From positions 3,413,001 to 3,477,000 of the forward strand of contig NZ_AP027266.1 in the NCBI RefSeq assembly GCF_036322625.1: 64,000 nucleotides of DNA, written 5' to 3'. This document shows, piece after piece, positions 18,889 to 32,860 of the stretch. Position numbers and translations under genes: made by a program. The first letter of the stretch is position 1, and each line of letters begins with the position of its first letter. Below the pieces are notes generated by a model. That model was not told the DNA's origin, searched no databases, and was given only the letters and a program-made list of their open reading frames with translations. Source of the DNA: Roseicyclus marinus. GTDB lineage: Bacteria > Pseudomonadota > Alphaproteobacteria > Rhodobacterales > Rhodobacteraceae.

Positions 18889-20072
18889 ACGCGCGTCGGG
18901 GCCACCAGCCCCGTCAGATGGGCAAGGTTCTTGATACCGATCTTGATATGCGCAAGCGGACGCGCCTTGACCAGTTCCTTGTTCATATAGGCCTCAAAGG
19001 TCAGTCGCTGCACGTCGATGTCATGGCACAGGCTCACGAAGCGTTCGCGGCGTTCGTCCGATTTGTAATAGGCGTTCTGCATCGCGCCCAGCACCTTGAA
19101 CACCGATTTGTGCTCCCGCATGAACAGCTTGCGCGCCAGTTGCAGGTCCTTGATCATCCCGGTCTGAAGCTTGGTCGCCGCCGCAATGGCGGCCACGCGG
19201 CCGCCGACCATGGCGTAATAGATCCCCTCGCCCGAAGACGGGGCCACGACGCCCGCCGCATCGCCCGCCAGCACGACATCACGCCCGTTGTCCCATTGAT
19301 CCAGCGGCTTGAGCGGGATCGGCGCCCCCTCTTTCCGGATCGTCTTGCAATCGGCCAGACCCGATGCCTCACGCAGATCGGCGGTGGCCTGCTTCAGATC
19401 CACTTCCTTCAGGAAACTGCCCATTCCGATACTGGCCGATTTGCCATGCGGAAACACCCAGCCGTAGAAATCCGGGCTGATGCGCCCGTCATAGACCACG
19501 TCGCAGCGGTCGGGGTGATAATCGCCGCGCGGGCCGGGGGCCTCGACGATCTCGTGATAGGCGATCACGTAGGGGATCTTGTCGCCGTCCTTGATCTCGG
19601 TCCGGGCCACGTTCGACCGTGCGCCATCGGCCCCGATGACAAGCTTGGTGGTCAGTTGCCGATCCTCTCCGCTCGCCTTGTCGCGGTAATGCACATGGGT
19701 GCCGTCGTCGTCGCGGGTGATCTTGGTATAGGTTCCGGTGACGCGCACAGCGCCCGCCTCCTGCGCGCGGACCCGCAGGAATTCGTCGAAATGCTCGCGG
19801 TCGACCATGCCCACGAACCCGTTCTCGATCGGGATATCGACGCGGCGACCGGTGGGGGAAATCATCCGCGCGGTCGTGATCTTGGCGACCAGCTGTTCCT
19901 CGGGGATCTGAAAATCGCGGATCAGACGCGGCGGGATCGCGCCGCCACAGGGTTTGATCCGCCCCGCCCGGTCGATCAGCGCCACCTTGTGGCCAGAGCG
20001 CGCCAGATCTTCGGCAGCGGTGGCACCCGACGGGCCGCCTCCCACGACGACGACATCGTATTTCATGGTCAT
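18885..20072 (-). CDS. bchP: BchP, geranylgeranyl reductase
   Basis: BchP reduces the geranylgeranyl tail of bacteriochlorophyll to phytyl in three steps. The 395-residue flavoprotein has the N-terminal dinucleotide motif YDVVVVGGGPSGATAAEDLA, followed by KPCGGAIPPRL, and the second FAD block VVLAGDAAGVVAPSSGEGIYYAM (around 280-305). ATG 20072 overlaps the stop of the PucC-like gene (ATGA). The order bchG-pucC-like-bchP-idi is conserved in purple bacteria. Confidence 0.97.
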   Translation of the reverse strand: MTMKYDVVVVGGGPSGATAAEDLARSGHKVALIDRAGRIKPCGGAIPPRLIRDFQIPEEQLVAKITTARMISPTGRRVDIPIENGFVGMVDREHFDEFLRVRAQEAGAVRVTGTYTKITRDDDGTHVHYRDKASGEDRQLTTKLVIGADGARSNVARTEIKDGDKIPYVIAYHEIVEAPGPRGDYHPDRCDVVYDGRISPDFYGWVFPHGKSASIGMGSFLKEVDLKQATADLREASGLADCKTIRKEGAPIPLKPLDQWDNGRDVVLAGDAAGVVAPSSGEGIYYAMVGGRVAAIAAATKLQTGMIKDLQLARKLFMREHKSVFKVLGAMQNAYYKSDERRERFVSLCHDIDVQRLTFEAYMNKELVKARPLAHIKIGIKNLAHLTGLVAPTRV

Positions 20073-21361
20073 TCCCCCGGTACTGTCGCGCGGGACCCGG
20101 GCGACATGGATATCCTGCCCTCCATCACCCGCAGGGCCATCAGGGCCGAGGCGAGATAGAGAACGGCTTCGATCGAAAAGACGGTTCCAAAGGCGCTGGC
20201 GTCATCCATCATCAGGCGGGCGACATCGACCAGCGCCGCGCCTGTCAGTCCGCCAAAGCCTGCGGCGATGGCCTGCGCCGCGCCCCACAGGCCCATCCGC
20301 GTGCCTTCGCGCGCATCGCGGCCCTGGCCTGCCAGCGCCATCATGCTGCCGATGGCGGCCACCGCGAACATGCCGTTGAAAAAGCCCAAGCCGATGACGG
20401 CGGGCAACAGCGGTGCGGATGGCCCGATCTGGCCCAGCATCGACACCCCGATCAGCGCCGCCGCCGACCCGATGCAGCCCACCACCACCCAGGTCTTGAG
20501 CGTGAAGAGCCGTAGCGCCGTACCCGCGACGCCCACCACGACCATGCCGAGGAAGACGCCGCCATTCTGCGCCCCCGACAGCGTGGTCGATTGCCCCGGC
20601 GTGAAGCCGAAGACGAGGCCGGAATAGGGCTCGAGGATCAGTTCCTGCATGAAATACGCGGTCATGCTCAGGAAAACGAACAGCGTGAACATGCGCGCCT
20701 TGCGCTCGGCCCAGACCTCTCGCAGCCCTTCGAGGAAGGGGGCGCTGGGGCCTTCGGGCCGCGCGACGACGCGGCGCTCGATCCCCCTGACCGCAAGACA
20801 GGTAAGGACAAAGGCACCAAGGATGACGACGCCCACAACCTCCATCAGTCGCAGCGGCGTATAGGGGTCAAGGAATTGTCCCGACACGCCTGCCGTCATC
20901 GCGATGCCGAAAATCATCATCAGCCATGTGATCGTCGCTGCCGCCGGTCGCCGCTCGGGTGCTGTCGCCGTGGCCAAAAGCGCCAGGAGCGACGTACCCG
21001 AGGCCCCGACGCCGACCCCGATGGCCGCATAGGCGAGGATCGACACGACCAGGCCCAGCGTCGCCTGCATCTCCATCAGCACGACGCCCAAGGCCGCCGA
21101 CAAACCGCCCAGCGCAAGGATCGCCATGCCACCGATGATCCAGCGTGTCCGTTTGCCGCCGGTGTCGGATTTGTAGCCCCATTGCGGGCGCGTGATCTGG
21201 ATGCCGTAATGCAGCGCCACCAGCGCGCCCGGCAGAACGGCGGGCAGGGCAAGCTCTACCACCATCAGCCGGTTCAAGGTGGATGTCGTCAGCACCACGA
21301 TGGCCCCAAGCGCCATCTGCACAAGGCCAAGGCGCATGATCTGGAGCCAGCTGAGCGTCAC
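20069..21361 (-). CDS. PucC-family MFS protein of the bchG-bchP operon
   Basis: This is a PucC/LhaA-like member of the major facilitator superfamily, often named orf428 or bch2 in Rhodobacter. It is thought to help deliver pigment or assemble light-harvesting complexes. The ~430-residue protein has about 12 transmembrane helices. Family blocks are LNRLMVVELALPA near the N-terminus, RPQWGYKSDTGGKRT after the second helix, and MQELILEPYSGLVF in the middle. GTG 21361 is preferred because it forms a GTGA overlap with the bchG stop; a TTG at 21367 is possible. The gene lies between bchG and bchP, which supports a role in pigment handling. Confidence 0.9.
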   Translation of the reverse strand: MTLSWLQIMRLGLVQMALGAIVVLTTSTLNRLMVVELALPAVLPGALVALHYGIQITRPQWGYKSDTGGKRTRWIIGGMAILALGGLSAALGVVLMEMQATLGLVVSILAYAAIGVGVGASGTSLLALLATATAPERRPAAATITWLMMIFGIAMTAGVSGQFLDPYTPLRLMEVVGVVILGAFVLTCLAVRGIERRVVARPEGPSAPFLEGLREVWAERKARMFTLFVFLSMTAYFMQELILEPYSGLVFGFTPGQSTTLSGAQNGGVFLGMVVVGVAGTALRLFTLKTWVVVGCIGSAAALIGVSMLGQIGPSAPLLPAVIGLGFFNGMFAVAAIGSMMALAGQGRDAREGTRMGLWGAAQAIAAGFGGLTGAALVDVARLMMDDASAFGTVFSIEAVLYLASALMALRVMEGRISMSPGSRATVPGE

Positions 21362-22281
21362 GGCCAAGCCTCCAGTGTGCGGACGGCAAAGGCCGTGACC
21401 ATCATGCCCGACACATAAAGCGTGACGCCCACGCCATTGTACCAGGGTGCCTTTCCCTTTGGATCGCGCAAGAGAACCTGCATCGCATAGGCTTGGGCGA
21501 TCAGGGAAACGGCGATGGCCAGCCCATGCACCGGGCGGTCCCAGACGAAGAAGAGCAGCCCGAACACGATCACCTGCGGCACGGCCATGACGATACAGGC
21601 CAGTTTCGCCGCCCGTTCCGGCCCCAGCGTGACGGGCAGGGAATTGACGCCCATCTGCCGGTCGCCTTCCAGCGCCTTGAAATCGTTGAGCGTCATGATG
21701 CCATGCGCGCCGATGCCATAAAGCAGCGCCACGATGACCACCGGCCAGCTAGGCGCGCCCATCGACAGGACGGCGGCGCCCGTGAACCACGGCAGGCTTT
21801 CATAGGACAGGCCGACCAGCCCCGGACCCCACCAACCCGACCGTTTCAGGCGGATCGGCTCGACCGAATAGGCCCAGGCCGCAGCGATGGCGACGAGCGT
21901 CGCGGCAAAGCCCCACGGCCCAAGCGCCAGGCCGACGACAGCTGCCAAGGCAGACATGGCGATGGCGATCCACAGACCCCAACGCCCCGGAATGCGCCCG
22001 GACGGGATCGGGCGATGCGGCTCGTTGATCGCATCGACATGCCGATCGCACCAATCATTCGCCGCCTGGCTCATGCCACAGACGATCGGCCCGGCAAGGA
22101 TGACCCCAAGGATCACCGCCACCCAATGCCCGGCGGGCGAAGCCCCGGCTGAAACCGCGCCGCACAGATAAGCCCACATCGGGGGAAACCATGTGATCGG
22201 TTTCAGCAGCGTCAGGACCGCCCTCGGCTCGGGCAGGCTGCGGTTGGATGTCGGCGGGGTGAGGTCGGTCGTTACACTCAT
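21358..22281 (-). CDS. bchG: BchG, bacteriochlorophyll a synthase
   Basis: BchG esterifies bacteriochlorophyllide a with geranylgeranyl diphosphate in the membrane. It is a UbiA-family prenyltransferase of about 307 residues with 8-9 membrane helices. The aspartate motif NDWCDRHVDAINEP and the PSGRI block follow the second helix, and the second conserved region is around TLNDFKALEGDRQMG. The family start MSVTTDL corresponds to ATG 22281. An ATG 12 bp upstream (22293) is inside a PpsR operator and lacks a ribosome site. A promoter placed just upstream would give a leaderless mRNA. Confidence 0.96.
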   Translation of the reverse strand: MSVTTDLTPPTSNRSLPEPRAVLTLLKPITWFPPMWAYLCGAVSAGASPAGHWVAVILGVILAGPIVCGMSQAANDWCDRHVDAINEPHRPIPSGRIPGRWGLWIAIAMSALAAVVGLALGPWGFAATLVAIAAAWAYSVEPIRLKRSGWWGPGLVGLSYESLPWFTGAAVLSMGAPSWPVVIVALLYGIGAHGIMTLNDFKALEGDRQMGVNSLPVTLGPERAAKLACIVMAVPQVIVFGLLFFVWDRPVHGLAIAVSLIAQAYAMQVLLRDPKGKAPWYNGVGVTLYVSGMMVTAFAVRTLEAWP

Positions 22282-22289
22282 GAGTGTAA
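22272..22289. promoter_or_regulatory. Perfect 18-bp palindrome centred on the bchG start codon
   Basis: TTACACTCATGAGTGTAA is a perfect palindrome whose centre is the ATG of bchG. It overlaps one end of the PpsR site at 22285-22302. It could be a binding site of another regulator or a hairpin that occludes the start codon; the function is unknown. Confidence 0.5.
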
Positions 22290-22302
22290 ACATAGCCTGA
22301 CA
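22285..22302. promoter_or_regulatory. PpsR/CrtJ operator upstream of bchG
   Basis: TGTAAACATAGCCTGACA on the plus strand is a perfect TGT-N12-ACA site immediately before the bchG start. It covers a likely -10 hexamer (TATGTT on the minus strand, 22294-22289). A degenerate second site with one mismatch (TGT-N12-ACG) lies at 22320-22337. Confidence 0.87.
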
Positions 22303-22318
22303 GTCCGCGAGTCGGCAA
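22289..22318 (-). promoter_or_regulatory. Putative bchG promoter (leaderless start)
   Basis: On the minus strand TTGCCG, an 18-bp spacer and TATGTT form a plausible promoter. Counting 6-8 bp from the -10 puts transcription initiation at about 22282-22280, that is at the bchG ATG. No ribosome site is visible before that ATG, which agrees with a leaderless transcript. Confidence 0.45.
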
Positions 22319-22389
22319 GTGTAAAGGAATGTAGACGCCCCGCAGCGCAGGCCGTTGATGGACGGATTATCCGGAAAGTCGCTCGCGGC

Positions 22390-23844
22390 TCAGTTGGCGC
22401 GATCGTTCTTGTTCAACAGGCCGTATTTGCGCAGCTTCACATAGAGCGATTGCCGCGACAGCCCCAGCATCTCGGCGGCTGCGACACGGTTGTTGTCAGT
22501 CAGTTCGACCGCTGTCTCGATGCACATCTTTTCGACCACATCCGTGGTTGCGGCCACGATATCCTTCAGCGGGGCCGATCCCACCAGGTCCATCACGTTG
22601 CGCATCGCGTCATCCGACACGGGCCCCGGCCCCGGAATGACCGAAGCCGAAGGATCGCGGACAACCTCCATCCGCGACGTATCCCGAATGACAAAGGCAA
22701 AGCCGGTAACGCCGCCGCTGTTGAGGTGTGTCGCCGACATCTCGACCGACAATTGCGAGCCAAAGGCCCCCTCAAGCCGGGTGGCATACATCCGCATCTT
22801 GCCCGCGCGCGTCGCGTTGTCGGTCAGCACTTTCAGGTCGACACTGCCGCGCGACAGGAACTCGGACAGGGACTTGCCCTTCACCTCGCCCGAGCTGCCA
22901 ACGTCCGTCAGGTTCAGAAAGGCGTCGTTGACCGCACGGATCGTGCCGATGGCATCGGTGATGACGATGGCATCGGGGCCTTCGCGGAACAGCTGTGCCA
23001 GCGTGCTCGACAATTCGGCAGCCACCGTCTCGGCGCTCTGCGCGGTTTCGATCCGGCACAAGAGCGATTTGTCGCCCGCCGCGCGGAACACGATCGGATG
23101 GATCGCCACGTCCAGCTTGCCACGCCGCGTCTTGACCGGCACGGCACCGCTTGAATCGTCGGTGGCGGCCAGAACCAGCCCTTCGATGAATTCGCCCCTC
23201 CGGCGGCCGTCGAATTCCTGGGTAAAGGCGCTGCCGGTCAGCGCATCGGCATCCGCGCCCAGAACCTGCGCCGCCGCCGCGTTCAGATCGACGATCCGCC
23301 CCGAGGCGACATCGACCAGAACCAGCGCATCGCGCGATGCCTCCATGATGACCCGGTAGCGCGTTTCGTAGTCGCGATGGGTCTCGTAATCCTTTTCCAG
23401 CGCCAGCTGCGCCTTGACCAGCCGGTGCTGCAGTTCCGCGATCGGGCGCAGATCGCGACCCAGCATCAGGATGATGTCGGGATTGCCGGTATTGTGCAGC
23501 GTGTAACGGATCGGGAATTCCCAATTCGCGTTATCGTAATGGTTGACCTCGATGGCATCGACCACGCCCTTCTTGCCCGCACGATAGGCTTCCAGCTGGG
23601 TCTCCAGCTTGGACAGGCTGTCCTCGGCCATGAATTCGCGGATGTCGCGGTCTTTCCAGTGGTCCAGCCGCCCCAGCGTCGGGTTCAGCGGATTGACGAT
23701 CACGGATTTCACCGTGCCTTGCGTATCCAGCACGATGGCGAGGTCCGCTGCGGTCGTGACGATCTCGTTGAACTGCTCCGGCCCGATGGCCGGAGCGGAC
23801 GGCTGACCCAGAAAATCCGATCCGCGCGTGTTCATGCGATCCAT
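22390..23844 (-). CDS. ppsR: PpsR (CrtJ), PAS-domain repressor of photosynthesis genes
   Basis: PpsR represses bch, crt and puc-type genes under oxygen by binding TGT-N12-ACA. The ~484-residue protein has PAS domains with a Q-linker (LVKAQLALEKDYETHRDYETRYRV) and a C-terminal Fis-type helix-turn-helix (NNRVAAAEMLGLSRQSLYVKLRKYGL). Two cysteines equivalent to the redox pair of R. sphaeroides PpsR are present, in SLLCRIE and EKMCIET. ATG 23844 is preceded by TAGGGG; the ATG at 23835 is also possible. ppaA ends 5 bp upstream, so the repressor and its antagonist are co-transcribed. Confidence 0.96.
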   Translation of the reverse strand: MDRMNTRGSDFLGQPSAPAIGPEQFNEIVTTAADLAIVLDTQGTVKSVIVNPLNPTLGRLDHWKDRDIREFMAEDSLSKLETQLEAYRAGKKGVVDAIEVNHYDNANWEFPIRYTLHNTGNPDIILMLGRDLRPIAELQHRLVKAQLALEKDYETHRDYETRYRVIMEASRDALVLVDVASGRIVDLNAAAAQVLGADADALTGSAFTQEFDGRRRGEFIEGLVLAATDDSSGAVPVKTRRGKLDVAIHPIVFRAAGDKSLLCRIETAQSAETVAAELSSTLAQLFREGPDAIVITDAIGTIRAVNDAFLNLTDVGSSGEVKGKSLSEFLSRGSVDLKVLTDNATRAGKMRMYATRLEGAFGSQLSVEMSATHLNSGGVTGFAFVIRDTSRMEVVRDPSASVIPGPGPVSDDAMRNVMDLVGSAPLKDIVAATTDVVEKMCIETAVELTDNNRVAAAEMLGLSRQSLYVKLRKYGLLNKNDRAN

Positions 23845-23848
23845 GCCC

Positions 23849-24673
23849 CTACCGCCGTTCCTGTCGGGTGCCGACATTCCCGGACGTTTCAAGTGACGGG
23901 GCCTCCCACCCCGCGTCTACCAGTCCGCATTTCCGCAACGCCGTTCCCGCGTCGCGCGCGGTGTGGTCTGCTCCGGTAATGGCGAGAACATCGACGTCCC
24001 GGTCAAGAATGGAACCACCGATAAATATGGGCGTCGCTCGCGCTACGGTAACGCGGATTATGTCCACCAATTCCCTTGCCGATGCAAGCGTCCTGCGCCC
24101 TGATGCGGTGATCCCGATCATGGCATAGCGGCGCTTGCGCAACCGCTCCGCGATCTGGCGCGGATGCTGGTCCATCGCGATATCGACGCGAAAGCCCATG
24201 CGCCGCCACTGGTCGGCCAGAACAAAGGCCCCCAGCGTATGATGTTCGGGCCGCGGAATGATCAGCAACAAAAGCGGCGCGGTCTCCTGGATCTTCTGGC
24301 GGCTCTTGTCATGCCAGCCCAACGCGCGCACCGCCTCCTGCAGGCGGGCGGTTCCGATGGTCACATCCGCAAAGCTGATGTCATCCCCGGCCCAGCGCTC
24401 GCCCATCAGGCGCGCAACCGCCGGAATGATGTGGTCGATGATGTCATCCGTCGACACGCCATCTTGCCTGAGCCGCAAGAGCATGTCGTGGCGCTGTTGC
24501 TCGTCGGCGGAAACGAAGGCGTCGAACAGCTGCTCGAGCCGCCGCGCCAAGCCGTCGTTGCGCCCGCTGCCATTGGCCGCCAGCACGGCGATCGCGCGGC
24601 GCGCCAGAAGCCGCACCTCGGCGCCGTCGGTCGCCAGGCTCGTCGTCGCCTTGTTATGCGCGTCGTCTTTCAT
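23849..24673 (-). CDS. ppaA: PpaA/AerR, cobalamin-binding antirepressor
   Basis: PpaA (AerR) modulates PpsR/CrtJ in response to oxygen or light through bound cobalamin. The 274-residue protein has an N-terminal helical domain (RRLEQLFDAFV..., GERWAGDDISFADVTIG), like other B12-binding modules, and a Rossmann-like C-terminal domain. The EHHTLGAFVLADQWRRMGF block near residue 141 is where the lower cobalt ligand histidine of the family is expected. A single PpsR operator lies 100 bp upstream of its ATG, which suggests that the regulator pair may be autoregulated. Confidence 0.93.
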   Translation of the reverse strand: MKDDAHNKATTSLATDGAEVRLLARRAIAVLAANGSGRNDGLARRLEQLFDAFVSADEQQRHDMLLRLRQDGVSTDDIIDHIIPAVARLMGERWAGDDISFADVTIGTARLQEAVRALGWHDKSRQKIQETAPLLLLIIPRPEHHTLGAFVLADQWRRMGFRVDIAMDQHPRQIAERLRKRRYAMIGITASGRRTLASARELVDIIRVTVARATPIFIGGSILDRDVDVLAITGADHTARDAGTALRKCGLVDAGWEAPSLETSGNVGTRQERR

Positions 24674-24772
24674 GTGATGCCACCGCTTGCGCCCCCCTCC
24701 GACGTCTTTCTATGGCCATGCGTCGGTCGGGCAGCAATTGGCCTGCGCAACTGTCGCGCAAACCGGCCTTCC

Positions 24773-24790
24773 TGTCAAAGTAAATTGACA
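24773..24790. promoter_or_regulatory. PpsR/CrtJ operator on the ppaA side
   Basis: TGTCAAAGTAAATTGACA is a perfect TGT-N12-ACA site, 100 bp before ppaA and almost 200 bp before bchF. Its distance from the other site (centres 142 bp apart) means it either serves ppaA-ppsR or acts by looping. Confidence 0.88.
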
Positions 24791-24914
24791 GCAGGCGGTC
24801 TTCAAGGGCCAGTCGGCGCTTTCCAACTTCCGACAAGCCAAAATTTCTTGGGAATTTCGGGGCGAAACGCCACCGTTTCCAACCATGACTGTCTTTGCAG
24901 GTGTCCATTTGATG

Positions 24915-24932
24915 TGTAAGTTTTAGTTGACA
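24915..24932. promoter_or_regulatory. PpsR/CrtJ operator on the bchF side
   Basis: TGTAAGTTTTAGTTGACA is a perfect TGT-N12-ACA site. Its last six bases are a consensus -35 TTGACA, with TAGTTT 18 bp further as a possible -10 (24951-24956), so PpsR binding would block the bchF promoter. Confidence 0.9.
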
Positions 24933-24987
24933 CTCTCCCGCTGTGGGGGCTAGTTTTTCCCTATCGCCCAGAGGAATCGACATTCGC

Positions 24988-28318
<3,331 letters not shown>

Positions 28319-28329
<11 letters not shown>

Positions 28330-31300
28330 CGGCGATCATATCCCCGGCTACCGGGTCGTGATCGTCACGCTCGACAGCCATGCGGCTGGCCCTGCGGCGC
28401 GGGTGAGCGCGCGGCTTGCAGACGAGTTTCCGGGGCTGAACGTCTCTGTCCATGCGGCCGCCGAATGGGCCGAGAACCCGGCGGCACTCGAAGAGGCGCG
28501 GATCGCCGTGCGCCATGGCGACATCATCGTCGCCAATCTCTTGTTCATCGAGGAACATATCACCGCGATCCTGCCCGATCTGCAGGCCCGCCGCGATGCC
28601 TGTGACGCGATGATCGGCGTGATTTCCGCGCGCGAGGTCGTCCAGCTGACCCGGATGGGCGATCTGGACATGATGAAGCCCGCGACCGGGCCGATGAAGC
28701 TGTTGAAAAAGCTGCGCGGGTCCAAGGAACCGTCGGCAAATTCCGGCGAAAAGCAGATGAAACTGCTGCGCCGCCTGCCCAAGATCCTGAAATTCATTCC
28801 CGGCAAGGCGCAGGATCTGCGCGCCTGGTTCCTGACCATGCAGTATTGGCTGGGTGGGTCGGACGACAATGTCGAACAGATGGTGCGTTTCCTGATCGGA
28901 AGCTACGCGACCGATCGCGCGTTCAAGGGCGCCAAGGCCGCGGCTCCCATCGATTACCCCGAGGTGGGGCTTTATCACCCCGATCTGCCCGGTCATCGCA
29001 TCACCACCGATGCCGCCGCCCTGCCGCAGCCGGAAAACCCGGTCGCGACCGTGGGGCTTTTGATGATGCGCAGCTACGTGCTGGCCTCCGATACGGCGCA
29101 TTACGACGGAGTCATCCGGCGGATGCAGGCGGCGGGAATGGCCGTGATCCCTGCCTTTGCCGGCGGTCTCGACGGGCGTCCGGCCATTGATGCCTATTTC
29201 ACCGGCGGACGCATCGACGCGCTGGTCTCTCTCACGGGGTTCAGCCTGATTGGCGGACCCGCCTACAATGACAGCGCGGCCGCGGTCGAGGTGCTGAAGG
29301 GGCTGGATCTGCCCTACATCGCTGCCCATGCGCTGGAATTCCAGACGCTGGGCCAATGGGCCGAATCGGGTGGCGGTCTGGGGCCGGTCGAAACCACCAT
29401 GCTGGTCGCCCTGCCCGAGATCGACGGCGCGACCAACCCGACCATTTTCGGCGGTCGCCACGGGGCCGAAGGTTGCCACGGCTGTTCCAACAATTGCCCC
29501 CGCACCTCCGACACCAAGGCGATGGCGCCCTGTCTCGAACGCATCGACAGCCTTGTCGAAAAGACCCGTCGCATGGCGCTGTTGCGGCGCAAGGCGAATG
29601 CCGAGAAAAAGGTGGGGATCGTGCTTTTCGGCTTCCCGCCCAATGCGGGCGCGATCGGCACCGCCGCCTATCTCAGCGTCTTCGAGAGCCTGTTCAACAC
29701 GCTCACGAGGATGAAGGCCGATGGCTACGCGGTCGAGGTTCCGGAAAGCGTCGATGCCCTGCGCGCCGCGATCCTGCAGGGAAATGCCAAGCAATACGGG
29801 CAGGAAGCGAATGTCGCGGCCCATGTCGATGCCGACACGATCGTCCGCCACACGCCCCCCTTGAAGGCGATCGAGGCGGTCTGGGGCCCCGCACCCGGCA
29901 AGGTGCAATCCGATGGGCGCGGTGTTTTCATCCTGGGCCAGCAGTTCGGCAATGTCTTCGTGGGTGTCCAGCCGACCTTCGGCTACGAGGGCGACCCGAT
30001 GCGCCTGTTGTTCGAGCGCGGCTTTGCCCCCACCCATGCCTTTACCCAGTTCTATCTCTGGCTGCGCAACACCTACCGGGCCGATGTGCTCTTGCATTTC
30101 GGGATGCATGGCGCGCTGGAATTCATGCCGGGCAAGCAGGCGGGGCTTGGCGCGCGCGACTGGCCCGACCGGCTGATCGGCGAGGTGCCGAATGTCTATC
30201 TTTACGCCTCCAACAACCCGTCCGAGGCGACGCTGGCCAAGCGCCGCTCCAACGCGGTGACGATCACGCATCTGACGCCGCCCTTGGCCTCAGCTGGTCT
30301 TTACAAGGGTCTGTCCGAGCTCAAGGACAGCCTGACGCGCTGGCGGTCGCTTGCCCCTGATGCACATGAACGCGATGACCTCGCCACCCTCATCGCCACC
30401 CAGGCCGAGGCCGTAGACCTGGTCGAACGCGATCCCGACAGGCTCTGGCTGACGCTGCTGGAAACCGAGGATGCGCTGATCCCCGACGGGCTGCATGTCG
30501 TGGGCCGCCCGATGGCCGAGGCCGAATTGCAGGAACACCTGCGCGTCATGGCCGAGACCGACCCCGACACCCGCAAGCGGATCGAACATCTGTTGCGGCA
30601 GGAAACGGAATTGACCGGCCTGATGCGCGCGCTGTCGGGCCATTACATCGAACCCGTGCCGGGCGGCGACCTGATCCGCTCGCCCGAGGTTCTGCCCACC
30701 GGGCGCAACATCCATGCCTTCGACCCGTTCCGCATGCCCACGGCCTTTGCGCTTCAGGATGGCGCGAAACAGGCGCAGCGCCTGATCGATGCAGCCGGCG
30801 AGATGCCGCGCTCGGTCGCGCTGGTGCTCTGGGGATCGGACAACATCAAATCCGATGGCGGCCCGATTTCGCAGGCGCTCGCCCTGATGGGAGCAAAGCC
30901 GCGCTTCGACGGCTATGGGCGGCTGTGCGGGGCCGATCTGATCCCCCTGGCGGAACTTGGCCGCCCGCGCATCGACGTGGTGATGACGCTGTCGGGCATC
31001 TTCCGCGATCTGCTCCCCTTGCAGACCCGGATGCTGGCCGAAGCCGCCTTCAAGGCCGCGACCGCCGATGAACCGACCGACATGAATTTCATTCGCGCCC
31101 ATGCGCTCGACTATGCCGCCCAGATGGGTGTGGCCATGCAGGAAGCGGCCCTACGCGTCTTTTCCAATGCCGAAGGGGCATATGGCTCGAACGTCAACGC
31201 CCTGGTCGATAGCGGCGCTTGGGGTGAAGAGGACGAACTGGCCGACGCCTACCAGGCGCGGAAATCCTTTGCCTATGGCATGGACGGCAAGGCGCACAAG

Positions 31301-31882
31301 AACGCAGGCCTGCTTCAGGCCGCGCTGAAAGATGTCGATCTGGCCTATCAGAACCTTGAATCGGTCGAATTGGGCGTCACCACGGTCGATCATTATTTCG
31401 ACACCCTGGGCGGCATCTCCCGCGCGGTGAAACGCGCCAAGGGCGGGGTCGAGGCGCCGGTGTTCATCGGCGACCAGACCCGGGGCGAGGGCAAGGTCCG
31501 CACGCTCAAGGAACAGGTGGCGCTGGAAACACGCTCGCGCAGCCTGAACCCCAAGTGGTTCGAAGGGCTCTTGAAACACGGCCACGAAGGCGTGCGCCAG
31601 ATCGAGGCGCAGGTGACCAACACGATGGGTTGGTCGGCCACGACCGGCCAGGTGGACCCTTGGGTCTACCAGCGCCTGACCGAAACCTTCGTCCTCGACG
31701 AAGACATGCGCCGCCGTCTGGCTGCGCTGAACCCGCAGGCATCCGCCCGCATGGCGAACCGCCTGATCGAGGCGTTCGAACGGAATTACTGGCAACCCGA
31801 TGAGGCCACTTTGGCCGCGCTTCAGGCTGGCGCGGACGAGCTCGAGGATACGCTCGAGGGTCTCAACGTGGCGGCCGAATAG
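28319..31882 (+). CDS. bchH: BchH, magnesium chelatase subunit H
   Basis: BchH binds protoporphyrin IX and, with BchI and BchD, inserts Mg2+, the first committed step to bacteriochlorophyll. The 1187-residue protein is of usual length. It has the N-terminal [19 protein letters not shown] block and the central [28 protein letters not shown] and [15 protein letters not shown] blocks of the CobN/Mg-chelatase family. The C-terminal region includes [14 protein letters not shown]-like residues. ATG 28319 overlaps the frameshift-corrected bchB end by 11 bp. bchL follows after 15 bp. Confidence 0.97.

Positions 31883-32859
<977 letters not shown>

Positions 32860-32860
<1 letters not shown>

Larger units (their letters stand above)
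24674..24987. other. ppaA-bchF divergent intergenic region
   Basis: These 314 bp contain no gene that I can support. They hold two perfect PpsR operators (24773-24790 and 24915-24932), a probable bchF promoter overlapping the second site, and a GAGGAA ribosome site at 24971-24976. The rest shows no repeat or hairpin of note. Confidence 0.8.

Noticed and set aside
24902-24919. Third PpsR-like site (TGT-N12-TAA) before bchF
   Set aside because: The right half does not match ACA and it overlaps the perfect site at 24915; treated as chance.
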